NCBI GenBank assembly: GCA_021777765.1
Contig: JAJYDF010000002.1
Span: 1 to 64,000, forward strand
Source: Pseudomonadota bacterium
GTDB taxonomy: Bacteria > Pseudomonadota > Gammaproteobacteria > DASZBR01
Direction: 5' to 3'
Length of the DNA stretch: 64,000 bases
In this document: positions 37,773-47,319 of the stretch, in pieces
Position numbering within the stretch: the stretch's first letter is position 1
How the letters are laid out: each line of letters begins with the position of its first letter
The notes under the pieces: model-generated
Database searches by the model: none
Seen by the model: only the letters and a program-made list of their open reading frames with translations
Told to the model about the DNA's origin: nothing
Made by a program: the position numbers and the translations under genes

Positions 37773-39299
37773 TCAAAATTTTATTTTTAAACCTTCATTA
37801 TCTTTTTCCACATTCTTTCGCGTTAACTCTTTAGGTGACACTAATTTGTTAGTTGCACGACTCTGATTTGCATCAGAAAAAAAACGTACATGTTGTGGCG
37901 TATCTTCTTTAACTTTTTCAAGACTTGATTTATCAGACTCTTTATTCAATGAGAAAGATGAATATATACTAACTTCGTGTCTATAATCACTCGTTGCTTT
38001 ATTAAAATAATCCACTTTTGTAGCATTATCATTTTCATGCAATGCCAGTTGATTATAATAATTAGCCCTCATGTGAAAGAATTCAGGATTTCTATATTTA
38101 ATCGCATCCTTTTCCATTTCTTGAAATCTTTGATTGATAGTTCGATCGTCTAGCTTTTTATCTTTTATAGCTTGATTAAATGAAACAAGTGCTGCATTAA
38201 ATTTATCACTGGTATCATAAATATCTGTAAATTTTCTTTGCCGTTCATTCATCTGCAGTTTTAATATTTTAAGATCTTCTCTTGCTTTCTCAACCCCTGC
38301 CCCTATTGCTGACTCAAAATCAAAAAGCGCACCTTGAAAATCTTGTAATCTTTTTTTGATTAGCCCCCGATAATAATAATGCCAACCATTCCTTGGATTC
38401 TGCATAACCGCCTTGTTAAATTCAACAAATGCCGATTGAAAATCTGCTTTTTCATAATAATACCTTCCTCTTTCATAAGCATGTGTACCATTAATTTCAT
38501 CATTTAACCGCTGCTCATGATTAATCATGTAAGTCTGCGCTTCGATACATCCTTCTGCTCTGGCTTTGTTCATATCAATTATTGCTTCGGCATATTCTTT
38601 TAATCCTAATTAAACACAAGCTCGTTGATAGTGATCTACCGCAGTAGGGAGGGGAGGATAATGAGATATTTTTAGAAATATAACATTGTTATAATCTGTA
38701 AGCGCAGCTTCGTAATCACCCAATAATATATATAATTCAGCACGCTTCATATAATATTGATAAGTAATACCACCATCTATTGCAATACAAGTGTTCATAT
38801 CACTGAGCGCCTCATTATATTTTTTCAATCTTTTTCGTATGAGAAATCTTCTATCATAATTAACAACATTATGTGCACCAAGAAAATTTATTACATAAAT
38901 AATATCAGCCTCAGCTCCATCGAAATTATTCAGTTGAAATTTAACATCGGACCGCTCTGTTAAAGCGCTAATAAAAATTTCTTTGATTTGTTGCTTTCTT
39001 TCTGCATTCCAATGTTGATGAGCAAACTCATAGCGCATATGCTTATCTAAGCGTTTTTCAAATTTTTCAGGTCGATCACTGAAATATATTTCTCTCACTA
39101 AATTAACTACACAATCTAAATCTGAAATGGCGTTTTGCAACTCACCCTTGCCTACTCTTGCTTTTGCGCGCTCTAAATAGGCTGATATAAATTTATTTTC
39201 TTTTTTAATTGCTTTACTACATGAATCTTCAGCTTCTCTATATTGCTTCAACACATTTGCTTTTTTTGCGTTTTCTAATAATTGATCTTTATTAGCCAT
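37773..39299 (-). pseudogene. TPR-repeat gene interrupted by an in-frame TAA
   Basis: Two frames lie in the same register: 39299 down to 38610 (229 codons) and a distal part from 38609 down to 37773, in which an ATG at 38573 could restart. They are separated only by TAA at 38610-38612. The codons after the stop read LGLKEYAEAIIDMNKARAEG, a textbook TPR helix pair continuing the preceding YQRACV. The joined product would be about 508 aa with roughly 8-10 TPR units, a possible scaffold or effector. One base change would restore it. Both halves may still be translated; the distal one lacks a clear ribosome site. Confidence 0.8.
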
Positions 39300-39669
39300 A
39301 AGAACTCCCCCAATCTTAGTTATAATAGAAATAGATTATGTAGCTCTATACATAAGAAAAAAATACTCATACTTGTTTAAGCCAGATGAATAAAACGATA
39401 GTTTGCGCAACAGTGTTACATTGTATTAATGCAAGAATTGAAAAGAGAATTTAAAAACTCTCCAGATATAATCAATATTATAAACAATCATTTACCTATA
39501 ATTTTTACCACCATAAATATGATTTATCTAAGACTATCCATTAATGTGTCGCATATTACCAATACAATAAAAAAATAAATTGATAATAATCAAAATGATT
39601 AGTTAGATAGCAATACTACTGCTTTGCCGTACATAATATTATACTGTAAATTGTAATTTATTGTGGAAT
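39300..39669. other. Intergenic region between TPR gene and HigA-like gene
   Basis: This 370-base stretch holds no confident gene. A small frame near 39430-39580 (starting MQELKREFKNSPDI) is too short and lacks a ribosome site. No HigB toxin remnant that would pair with the next gene was recognised. Confidence 0.35.
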
Positions 39670-40020
39670 ATGAAAATGAAAAAGCTTACACGAGACATAA
39701 TCTCTGGACTGAATGATGCTATCGTTTATACAAAAGGAGATAAAAAACGTGGCGTGGAAACGGTATTCAATGTACCAGATATCGACGTTAAAATGGTGCG
39801 AGAAAATACAGGCTTAACACAAGACGCATTTTCAAATTTATTTGCAATCAAAATTCGTACACTACGAGATTGGGAACAAGGAAGGAGAAAACCAACGCCA
39901 CCGGCACGGATCTTACTAGCAATAATTTATTTAAATCCACAAATCGTCAAAAAAACATTAGAAGCATTAGGACATCCAATATCAAAGAAAATAATAATAA
40001 AGTCACATACTAACAAATAA
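39670..40020 (+). CDS. XRE-family antitoxin, HigA/NadS-like (orphan)
   Basis: The product is 116 aa from ATG 39670. The C-terminal half is a Cro/C1-type helix-turn-helix: MVRENTGLTQDAFSNLFAI, then TLRDWEQGRRKPTPPARILL, a signature of HigA-2/NadS antitoxins. The N-terminal 35 residues would contact the toxin. These genes normally follow a RelE/HigB-type toxin, but no toxin frame lies upstream. A complete HigB-HigA pair of a different subtype lies 220 bases downstream on the other strand. Confidence 0.8.
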   Translation: MKMKKLTRDIISGLNDAIVYTKGDKKRGVETVFNVPDIDVKMVRENTGLTQDAFSNLFAIKIRTLRDWEQGRRKPTPPARILLAIIYLNPQIVKKTLEALGHPISKKIIIKSHTNK

Positions 40021-40239
40021 ATAAATATGAACATGGGCTATTAATAAATTATCTTTTGCAAAAAATGATAAGTAAGTTTAGAAAAACAATCAAAATTATT
40101 TGTTTCAATAACTACAACGCTGCAATAAATCTCAAGTAATTCATATTTACAGTTATTGATGAATCTGAAAAGTCAATTAGCTTTTCTTAGTTATTTTGGA
40201 ATAATCGATAAAGATTCTTTATCGACTAAATAGATTTTA

Positions 40240-40506
40240 TTAATTATTTACTAATTGCCTGATTACATCAGGTGCTTCATTAATACATTTTAAATATGCC
40301 CTACTTATAGAATCGGGAATACGTTTCTTTTGTTCCCATTTTTTTAGAGTTTCCGGGTTAATATGATAAGTTTCAGAAAAAGCATGCTGCGACATATGCA
40401 AGCGTTTACGTAACTTTGCAACATCAGGTGATGCCTTGAGAGTTATCAAACCTTTCTTTTTAGCTTCTTTTAAAGCGCCAATAAGTTCTTTACCTAATTT
40501 AGACAT
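40240..40506 (-). CDS. XRE-family antitoxin of a HigBA-type module
   Basis: This 88-aa protein has a helix-turn-helix at about 28-75 (DVAKLRKRLHMSQHAFSETY, then NPETLKKWEQKKRIPDS). It overlaps the toxin stop by 8 bases, the usual tight coupling. In such modules it neutralises the toxin and represses the operon. Sequence identity with the orphan antitoxin upstream is visible only in the family motif. Confidence 0.85.
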   Translation of the reverse strand: MSKLGKELIGALKEAKKKGLITLKASPDVAKLRKRLHMSQHAFSETYHINPETLKKWEQKKRIPDSISRAYLKCINEAPDVIRQLVNN

Positions 40507-40837
40507 AAATGCTACTCCTCAATAATTCCGGCAATAATTTTTTAAGTTCTGCCTTCTCACTTTCTTCGATATTTTCTTGATCAGATTTCCTAAATAGTGT
40601 GATTAAAAGGACAATTTTTTCAATCTTTTTATCATAATAATACAACACTCTAACTCCACCACTTTTTCCTTTATTATCTTTTCCTGTTTTCCAGCGAATT
40701 TTTCTAATACCACCAGCTCCTTGCAATACAACACCAGCATCCAGATGCATTGTCAATTCATCAACGAGCTCTTGTAATGCTTCTGTTGTCATCCATTTAG
40801 AAGCGAGCTTCATGAATCTTGGGGTTGCTTTTATCAT
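40499..40837 (-). CDS. RelE/HigB-type toxin
   Basis: The 112-aa product from ATG 40837 follows AAGGAG at 9 bases; an in-frame ATG 39 bases upstream lacks a site. The sequence fits the RelE-superfamily toxins: an N-terminal helix (MIKATPRFMKLASKWMTTEA), GAGGIRKIRWKTGKDNKGKS, then GVRVLYYYDKKIEKIVLLIT and the FRKSDQENI motif. Such toxins cut mRNA at the ribosome. It precedes its antitoxin, the HigBA order, and looks complete. Confidence 0.85.
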   Translation of the reverse strand: MIKATPRFMKLASKWMTTEALQELVDELTMHLDAGVVLQGAGGIRKIRWKTGKDNKGKSGGVRVLYYYDKKIEKIVLLITLFRKSDQENIEESEKAELKKLLPELLRSSIYV

Positions 40838-41286
40838 GCACCGGTTCTCCTTATTATATAGTACATAGTACCACAATGTTCAAGGTATGTATATTAAATT
40901 GAGCCTTTGTATGCGATTCTATAACAACATTCTACTGCTATATCTCGGTTGTATTTATTTCAAACATTGCGTAGCAAGCAGATTTATATGAAATTAATCG
41001 ATTAATAAATTAATGATTTCTTGAGCACGATTTAATCTTTGTAAAAAATTTACTTATGGTAATTAACTAAGAGACAACATATTTTTAAATGGTTTTGGTC
41101 AAAATTTTACGATAGGATCATGAAAGATGCCGAGATAAAATGTTTACGAGACTGACGTAGTAAAAATTAATTGCAAAAAGGAATTTATATATATGCACTA
41201 ATAGAAATAATATATCTTATTTATTTCATATCAAACAAATAAATAGGTCGGTTATTTGAAATTAAATAAAATAGGGAGAACAATCC
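40838..41286. other. Intergenic region upstream of the HEPN-motif gene
   Basis: About 450 bases with no convincing gene. On the minus strand near 41010-41065 a short frame ends in a protein-like tail (FLQRLNRAQEIINLLID) without a start, which may be the remnant of a deleted gene. AGGGAGAA precedes the next ATG. Confidence 0.35.
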
Positions 41287-41892
41287 ATGATTACACTTGG
41301 TTTACATGTAAAATATGCAATAGAAGCTTTTAACCGTAATGAGTTTTTTCTAGCATTAGAACAGACATCAATTGCCCTTGATATGACAGCAAAGAAAACT
41401 TACAATTCTAAAGTCAGCAACGCCACCAGTTACAAAAAGTTAATCAGTGATTATTTATGGTTAATAGAGCTTATGTCATTTCCGGTGTTAAATTTAGATA
41501 AATCTACATTCAGCGGTTTCAAATTCAAAGATGTTAACGGTAAAGAATATAATAAACCCGCTTTTCAAGATATTGTATATTACATAATACGATGCAATTT
41601 AATCCATGGCAAAAATAATATTGCTTCAAAACAATTAAGATTTCAGCAAGAAGATTCAATACATTGCACTAAAGATATGCTCATCCTGCCTATTAGAATG
41701 TTGTGGGGTTTATTAGGAGTGATTGCATTTTGTACTTCAAATATTGATGAATGTACTACCGATGGATATTATTTATCAATAAATGAATGCATATACCCAA
41801 TTAATATTTCTTGGGGTATACAGGATTTGATACAAAAACAATTCTCAGATAAAATCAGCTCATTTACAAAAGAAATAATTGATGTAAAATAA
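41287..41892 (+). CDS. Helical protein with a HEPN RNase-like Rx4H motif
   Basis: The 201-aa product is mainly helical and has R102-C-N-L-I-H107 inside DIVYYIIRCNLIHGKNN. An Rx4H at the end of a helix is the catalytic motif of HEPN ribonucleases (as in abortive-infection, RnlA-like and MNT-HEPN systems). A first helix pair (about 8-35, ALEQTSIALDM) would form the other half of the four-helix bundle. No nucleotidyltransferase or antitoxin partner is adjacent on the same strand; the nearest defence-type genes are the HigBA pair. Assignment rests on the motif and helical context, so it is tentative. Confidence 0.5.
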   Translation: MITLGLHVKYAIEAFNRNEFFLALEQTSIALDMTAKKTYNSKVSNATSYKKLISDYLWLIELMSFPVLNLDKSTFSGFKFKDVNGKEYNKPAFQDIVYYIIRCNLIHGKNNIASKQLRFQQEDSIHCTKDMLILPIRMLWGLLGVIAFCTSNIDECTTDGYYLSINECIYPINISWGIQDLIQKQFSDKISSFTKEIIDVK

Positions 41893-42251
41893 GGTGACTA
41901 TTATAATTTGCAGAATTTATTACAAAATAATAAAGAGAAATAATAAACACATATAAAAACTGTTATTTAATTTAACAACATGTTGTGCGATGTACCTCTA
42001 ATTTTTGGTCAATAGATTATCAATAATATATCGCAACTAATACTTAATATATATCTCAATATTGATCACAGCGATTAGTCATAAATTTGTTTCTGCTCGA
42101 GTTAAGTGAACTCACAAGCTCTGACACTAAAATTTCAGTTTAGATAGAAATCCATTAAAAAATATGCAATTATTAGCATATAGCAATATTAGATCAATCA
42201 TAAAAAAATTATATCTTTTTATTTATTAAATTAAAACAGATAAGGATAAAT
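41893..42251. other. Intergenic region, nothing recognised
   Basis: This 359-base AT-rich gap separates the HEPN-motif gene and the pentapeptide gene. An AAGGATAAAT site lies before the next ATG. No gene, repeat or terminator was seen. Confidence 0.4.
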
Positions 42252-43364
42252 ATGCCATCACCCATCACAAGAAAATTATTTTTTCAAATTCCAAATGAAG
42301 CTGAACACAGACGCAGAAAATACATTCAACCAGAAATAGATGATAAGAACCTCAAAGCAAAATTTACCATTCTTAGCCATAGCTGGGCCCATAACGATGA
42401 TGGAATCATGTATCAGTGCCCACCACCAGTGCTTTATTCTTTTGAAGAATACTATGCACAAATATTTGCATTAATTCATGAAAATAATCATCAGCAGTTA
42501 GAAGAGTATCTCAAGAGTTATTTTATTTATCCTGATTCAGCCATTGATGACGAACTCAATGTTGAATACAGCCGAGAATACACAGTAGAAAAATACAAAA
42601 TTTATAAGATACGTCCTTTCATGGAACGTTTGATACTTGAATGTCCAATCGTATTTGAATCCTTGCTCAATGAAACAGCAACAAAACCAGACTGTCGTAA
42701 AGCATTACTTAATAGCTTAGAAAATTTAAACTTATGTGGTGCAGTTTTTAATGGATTAAATCTTAATCATGCAAACTTTAAAAATACCAATTTAAAAGGT
42801 GCTTTTTTTACTAATACAGATGTCACTAACGCTAATTTCTCTTTCAGCCAACTGGAAAATACCGTTGGATTGACACCCGAAAAATTAGATTCTTGTGCTA
42901 CATATGAAAAAGCCGTATTACCTACTCGTGTTTGGCCATATTGGGATAAAGATATCAAAGATCAAATTAAAGCAGGATTATTAAAATTAAAAATATATGG
43001 TACAAAATTAATCGTTGAAAAAAAATCAATAGGTAAAGGACAAAAAATCAAAGATCATGCAGATGCAATGTTAAACCAATTAAATAGCGTTGAAGATAAT
43101 AACAACGTTAGTCATTCTTTTAAACAATCATTTATTAATAAATTAAATTGCAATGGGGAATTTAATAATCCCCGCGATCGAGGTGTAAAAATAATTTTAA
43201 CAAATATTGCTTTATGTATCATTGGCGCAGGAATAGGTTATTTAATTGCTATCGGAATTAATAAAATAGTAAATAATCGATTTTTATTTTTTAGTCGTAC
43301 CACATCTCAACAAAAAATTGACAAAGTATCAACGCATTGTATATCTCCAACTTTAAAGACATAG
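42252..43364 (+). CDS. Pentapeptide-repeat protein with a C-terminal membrane helix; candidate effector
   Basis: The 370-aa protein has an unrecognised N-terminal region (1-155), a short pentapeptide-repeat stretch at about 158-200 (LCGAVFNGLNLNHANFKNTN and on, the A(N/D)Lxx pattern) and a glycine-rich hydrophobic helix near 315-340 (LCIIGAGIGYLIAIGI) close to the C-terminus. Only about 6-8 pentapeptides are present, shorter than in gyrase-protecting members. The late helix could anchor it in a membrane. There is no signal peptide. The gene stands alone. Host-membrane targeting is a guess based on architecture. Confidence 0.5.
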   Translation: MPSPITRKLFFQIPNEAEHRRRKYIQPEIDDKNLKAKFTILSHSWAHNDDGIMYQCPPPVLYSFEEYYAQIFALIHENNHQQLEEYLKSYFIYPDSAIDDELNVEYSREYTVEKYKIYKIRPFMERLILECPIVFESLLNETATKPDCRKALLNSLENLNLCGAVFNGLNLNHANFKNTNLKGAFFTNTDVTNANFSFSQLENTVGLTPEKLDSCATYEKAVLPTRVWPYWDKDIKDQIKAGLLKLKIYGTKLIVEKKSIGKGQKIKDHADAMLNQLNSVEDNNNVSHSFKQSFINKLNCNGEFNNPRDRGVKIILTNIALCIIGAGIGYLIAIGINKIVNNRFLFFSRTTSQQKIDKVSTHCISPTLKT

Positions 43365-43411
43365 AAATAGTTGGTTATACATTTTAGTTGCCTATGAAGG
43401 AGTTTTATTTA

Positions 43412-44521
43412 ATGAAAACTAAAGCCGCCGTCGCATACCAATCTGGAAAACCCTTAATTATCGAAACAGTCGATTTAGAAGGACCAAAATCCGGAGAAGT
43501 ATTAGTCGAAATAAAAGCAACCGGTGTTTGCCACACAGATGCATATACATTATCAGGACAAGATCCCGAAGGATTATTTCCAACAATATTAGGACATGAA
43601 GGTGCAGGAATAATTGTTGAAGTAGGTAAAAATGTAACGAGCGTTAAACCAGGTGATCATGTTATTCCGTTATACACACCCGAATGTAGACAATGTGAAT
43701 ATTGTTTATCTCAAAAAACCAATTTATGTCAGGCCATTCGCGCGACTCAAGGTAAAGGATTAATGCCTGATGAAACTAGTCGCTTTAGTTTAAATGGCAA
43801 ATCATTATTTCATTATATGGGCACTTCAACATTTTCAAATTTTACGGTTTTACCTGAAATTGCTGTTGCAAAAATTCGTGAAGACGCTCCGTTTGATAAA
43901 GTGTGTTATATCGGCTGTGGTGTTACTACTGGAATTGGGGCCGTAATAAATACTGCCAAAGTCACACCCGGATCAAATATAGTGGTATTTGGTTTAGGTG
44001 GCATTGGATTAAATGTGATTCAAGGCGCACGAATGGTTGGTGCAAATATGATCGTTGGGGTTGATATAAATCCTTCACGTAAATTATTAGCTGAAAAATT
44101 TGGTATGACACATTTTGTTAATCCCACGGAAATTGATGGCGATTTAGTCGCTTATTTAGTCAATTTAACAAAAGGCGGTGCAGATTATAGTTTTGAATGT
44201 GTTGGTAACGTTAAATTAATGCGCCAAGCTTTAGAATGCTGTCATAAAGGTTGGGGTGTTTCTACAATAATTGGTGTTGCAGGTGCTGGACAAGAAATTG
44301 CGACACGCCCATTTCAATTAGTCACTGGTAGAGTTTGGCAAGGTTCTGCATTTGGTGGTGCAAGAGGAAGAACCGATGTGCCTAAAATTGTCGATTGGTA
44401 TATGGATGGCAAAATAAATATTGATGATTTAATAACACATACAATGCCATTAGAAAAAATTAATGACGCATTTGATTTGATGCATGAAGGTAAATCAATT
44501 CGTTCGGTTATTACTTTTTAA
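43412..44521 (+). CDS. frmA: S-(hydroxymethyl)glutathione dehydrogenase, class III alcohol dehydrogenase
   Basis: The product is 369 aa from ATG 43412, which follows AAGGAG; an in-frame TTG at 43388 is ignored. It has catalytic zinc ligands C40 and H62, structural zinc cysteines C92, C95, C98 and C106, the NAD fold [20 protein letters not shown] and a closely conserved class III sequence. It oxidises the glutathione-formaldehyde adduct with NAD and also reduces S-nitrosoglutathione, both useful inside host cells. No frmB or frmR is adjacent. Confidence 0.93.
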   Translation: MKTKAAVAYQSGKPLIIETVDLEGPKSGEVLVEIKATGVCHTDAYTLSGQDPEGLFPTILGHEGAGIIVEVGKNVTSVKPGDHVIPLYTPECRQCEYCLSQKTNLCQAIRATQGKGLMPDETSRFSLNGKSLFHYMGTSTFSNFTVLPEIAVAKIREDAPFDKVCYIGCGVTTGIGAVINTAKVTPGSNIVVFGLGGIGLNVIQGARMVGANMIVGVDINPSRKLLAEKFGMTHFVNPTEIDGDLVAYLVNLTKGGADYSFECVGNVKLMRQALECCHKGWGVSTIIGVAGAGQEIATRPFQLVTGRVWQGSAFGGARGRTDVPKIVDWYMDGKINIDDLITHTMPLEKINDAFDLMHEGKSIRSVITF

Positions 44522-44686
44522 AAGTGAAAAATCAAGTTCTACATAAAATACTGCTGTAGTATGTTGTCTATCAAAAAAACAGAGTTATTACAGCAAATAA
44601 TATATTGATTACTATGTTCGTCATTTAGAAAAAACACTATTATTAACAAATTCGATTGTTCTTTTTATTTTGTAAAATAATTCACC

Positions 44687-45313
44687 ATGTTAACAAAAGC
44701 CTTTTTTAATCGTGACCCACAAATAGTAGCGCAAGAGCTACTTGGTAAAGTATTGTGTCATTATTTTCATGGCATGTGGTTATCAGCACAAATTATAGAA
44801 ACCGAAGCATATTATATCACTGATAAGGCCAGTCATGCTTCGCTTGGTTACACTGAAAAACGTAAAGCATTATTTATGCCTGCTGGTACGATTTATATGT
44901 ATTATGCGCGGGGTGGTGATTCATTAAATATTAGTTGCGCAGGCGATGGCAATGCCGTATTACTCAAATCAGGAATACCCTATTTACAAGATAAAAACGC
45001 GCAAAAAATGTTACAAATTATGCAAAAACTAAATCCACAAAAAAATGGCCAACCTCGTCAAATTGAAAAATTATGTAGTGGACAAACATTATTATGTAAA
45101 TCACTGTCATTACATGTCAGAGAATGGGACACCAAACAATTTGATATTAAAAAATTATATATAAAAGATGTTGGAATACGCCCAACCGAAATTATTCAAA
45201 CAACACGATTAGGAATACCAATAGGGCGAGATGAACATTTACCTTACCGATTTATTAGTGATGATTTTGTGATGTTTTGCACTAAAAAACCTTTGAAGAA
45301 AAATTCCTCTTAA
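44687..45313 (+). CDS. 3-methyladenine DNA glycosylase, AAG/MPG family
   Basis: This 208-aa protein matches the Pur_DNA_glyco family: FFNRDPQIVAQELLGKVLCH, the catalytic region AQIIETEAYY (E60 here), DKASHASLGYTEKRKALFMP and the MYYARGGDSLNISC strand, where the family has YG-x-H. It excises alkylated purines to start base-excision repair. No clear ribosome site precedes the ATG. Length is normal. It is a single gene. Confidence 0.88.
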   Translation: MLTKAFFNRDPQIVAQELLGKVLCHYFHGMWLSAQIIETEAYYITDKASHASLGYTEKRKALFMPAGTIYMYYARGGDSLNISCAGDGNAVLLKSGIPYLQDKNAQKMLQIMQKLNPQKNGQPRQIEKLCSGQTLLCKSLSLHVREWDTKQFDIKKLYIKDVGIRPTEIIQTTRLGIPIGRDEHLPYRFISDDFVMFCTKKPLKKNSS

Positions 45314-45478
45314 TCTCGAGAAACAAGACAGCACAATATAAGCTCGCAATGAATAAATCGCAATCGCTGCGAGCAATTCAATTTAATCAATATTTATTGT
45401 AACTCTCCAGCACTGTTATTCCACATATGCTCACTATTTTCTGCGCTGGCAAAAATGACGGCACTGAATAGTTATGAT

Positions 45479-46429
45479 TTATTTATTCTGTTCCAGAGAT
45501 TTTCCCGTTAATGAATTTAAAAATGCAACAATCGCTTTAATATCTTGTGGTGGAATTTTAATACCTAACTCATAATATCCCATGACATATACAGCTTGAT
45601 ATAATGTTTTAACTGAACCATCATGCATATAAGGCGCAGTAATGCCAACATTTCGTAAACTAGGTATTTTAAATACATAGCGATCACATTCTTTTTTGGT
45701 GATTTGATAAAGACCGGAATCTGCATCAGTAGTTGGGCCGCCACGATCTTTAAAATAATTATGAAATATTCCCATTTGTGCAAACATATCGCCACCAATA
45801 TTCACACCACCATGACATTGTGCGCAGCCATAAAATTTAAATAATTGATAACCCCGTTTTTCTTCAGGTGTTAATGCATTTTGATTTCCACGTAAATAAT
45901 CATCAAAGCGAGAGGGTGTAACTAAAGATTTTTCATATTCTGAAATCGCATCGGTAATATTATCAGGCGTAATTTGACCACCATAAACATTTAAAAACAT
46001 TTGTTCGTAACTGGGATCATTTTCTAATTTTGTAATAACATCAGGCCAATTTCCTGCCATTTCTTTAGGATTAGTCACTGGTCCATATGCTTGTTGTTGT
46101 AAATTTGCTGCACGGCCATTCCAAAATTGTCGAAAATTAAAACTACTGTTGTAAACAGTTGGAACGTTGACACTGCCAACTTGGTTATAAATTCCGATAG
46201 ATAGTTTGTTATGGTTTGCTCCACCTTGTGATAAATCATGACATGTTGCACACGAAACAGAATTATCTTTCGAAAGTCGTGGATCAAAAAATAATCGTTG
46301 GCCTAAATTCGCTTTCTGTTGATTAATTTTTATTGTTTGTGGTAAGGGTTTGATAGCTTCTTCAGCAAATACATTGATGCATGATATAAAAAATATAAAT
46401 CCAATGAATAATTCCTTTTTGTTACGCAT
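45479..46429 (-). CDS. Di-heme cytochrome c peroxidase
   Basis: From ATG 46429 (AGGA 7 bases upstream) the protein is 316 aa; a longer frame would overlap the msr gene. It has a signal peptide cleaved after NVFA, and two heme c sites, C60-ATC-H64 and C202-AQC-H206. The MauG/CcpA sequence includes NLGQRLFFDPRLSKDNSVSC and VYNSSFNFRQFWNGRA. It reduces hydrogen peroxide to water in the periplasm with electrons from a cytochrome. It is the last gene of an operon, 16 bases after msrBA. Confidence 0.92.
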   Translation of the reverse strand: MRNKKELFIGFIFFISCINVFAEEAIKPLPQTIKINQQKANLGQRLFFDPRLSKDNSVSCATCHDLSQGGANHNKLSIGIYNQVGSVNVPTVYNSSFNFRQFWNGRAANLQQQAYGPVTNPKEMAGNWPDVITKLENDPSYEQMFLNVYGGQITPDNITDAISEYEKSLVTPSRFDDYLRGNQNALTPEEKRGYQLFKFYGCAQCHGGVNIGGDMFAQMGIFHNYFKDRGGPTTDADSGLYQITKKECDRYVFKIPSLRNVGITAPYMHDGSVKTLYQAVYVMGYYELGIKIPPQDIKAIVAFLNSLTGKSLEQNK

Positions 46430-46445
46430 ATTTTTTCCTAATATA

Positions 46446-47303
46446 TTAAAAAAATTTCTTTTCATACCGATGGCAATACGGTGTATTTTGATGTTTTTGA
46501 TAATAATCTTGATGATAATTTTCAGCCGGCCAAAAAACAGTGACCGGTAAAATCTTTGTTGCAATTTTATATCCCACTTTTTCAAGCTCTGTAACAAGTT
46601 GTTCGGCTATTTTTTTCTGCTGATCATCATAATAAAAAATAACACTTAAATATTGTGATCCCAGATCAGGACCTTGACCATTTCTTTGTGTGGGATCATG
46701 AATTTCAAAAAAATATTTTGTTATTTGTTCATAATTAATTACAGAGGGATCATACACAACACGAATAGCTTCAAAATGTCCTGTTTTTCCTGAACAAACA
46801 TCTTCATAAGAAGGCGCATCTTGATGACCACCGCTATATCCTACTTCTGTTTTTAATACGCCTTTTAATTTTTTAAAATAGTATTCAACGCCCCAAAAAC
46901 ATCCTGCTGCAAAAATCGCTTCTTCAGACTCTTTCACATTTAAATCCGACACATAATCAAGGCTTAATGAATTGACACAATGTCGTGTATTTTTTGCAGT
47001 AAAACCTTCACCTTGAAAAACATGGCCTAAATGCGCGTGACATCTATTACAAAGAATTTCAGTACGTCTACCATCTGCATCGGCTTGTCTTAATACTGCG
47101 CCAGGAATTTCTTCATCAAAACTAGGCCAACCACATCCTGAATGAAATTTACTTTGTGCGCGAAATAATGCTAAACCACAGCGCATACATAAATATGTAC
47201 CTGGCGCATCAGTTTGATCATATTCACCCGAAAAAGGATGTTCCGTACCCTTATCTTGCACAATATGTAATACCGCTAATGGCAAACTTTTATCTTTAAA
47301 CAT
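46446..47303 (-). CDS. Bifunctional methionine sulfoxide reductase, MsrB-MsrA fusion
   Basis: The 285-aa product from ATG 47303 has MsrB first, with zinc cysteines C39, C42, C85 and C88 and catalytic C109 in RHCVNS. MsrA follows with C135 in AAGCFWGVEYYF. It repairs R- and S-methionine sulfoxides using thioredoxin. No signal peptide is present, so it is cytoplasmic. Domain order B then A is the less common arrangement. It lies 16 bases after the SDR gene and 16 before the peroxidase gene, forming an oxidative-stress operon. Confidence 0.93.
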   Translation of the reverse strand: MFKDKSLPLAVLHIVQDKGTEHPFSGEYDQTDAPGTYLCMRCGLALFRAQSKFHSGCGWPSFDEEIPGAVLRQADADGRRTEILCNRCHAHLGHVFQGEGFTAKNTRHCVNSLSLDYVSDLNVKESEEAIFAAGCFWGVEYYFKKLKGVLKTEVGYSGGHQDAPSYEDVCSGKTGHFEAIRVVYDPSVINYEQITKYFFEIHDPTQRNGQGPDLGSQYLSVIFYYDDQQKKIAEQLVTELEKVGYKIATKILPVTVFWPAENYHQDYYQKHQNTPYCHRYEKKFF

Positions 47304-47319
47304 AATGAATACGCTTCGA

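Noticed and set aside
39430..39580. Small frame (MQELKREFKNSPDI...) as the missing toxin of the HigA-like antitoxin
   Set aside because: It is only about 50 codons, has no ribosome site, and shows none of the RelE/HigB features seen in the complete toxin at 40499-40837.
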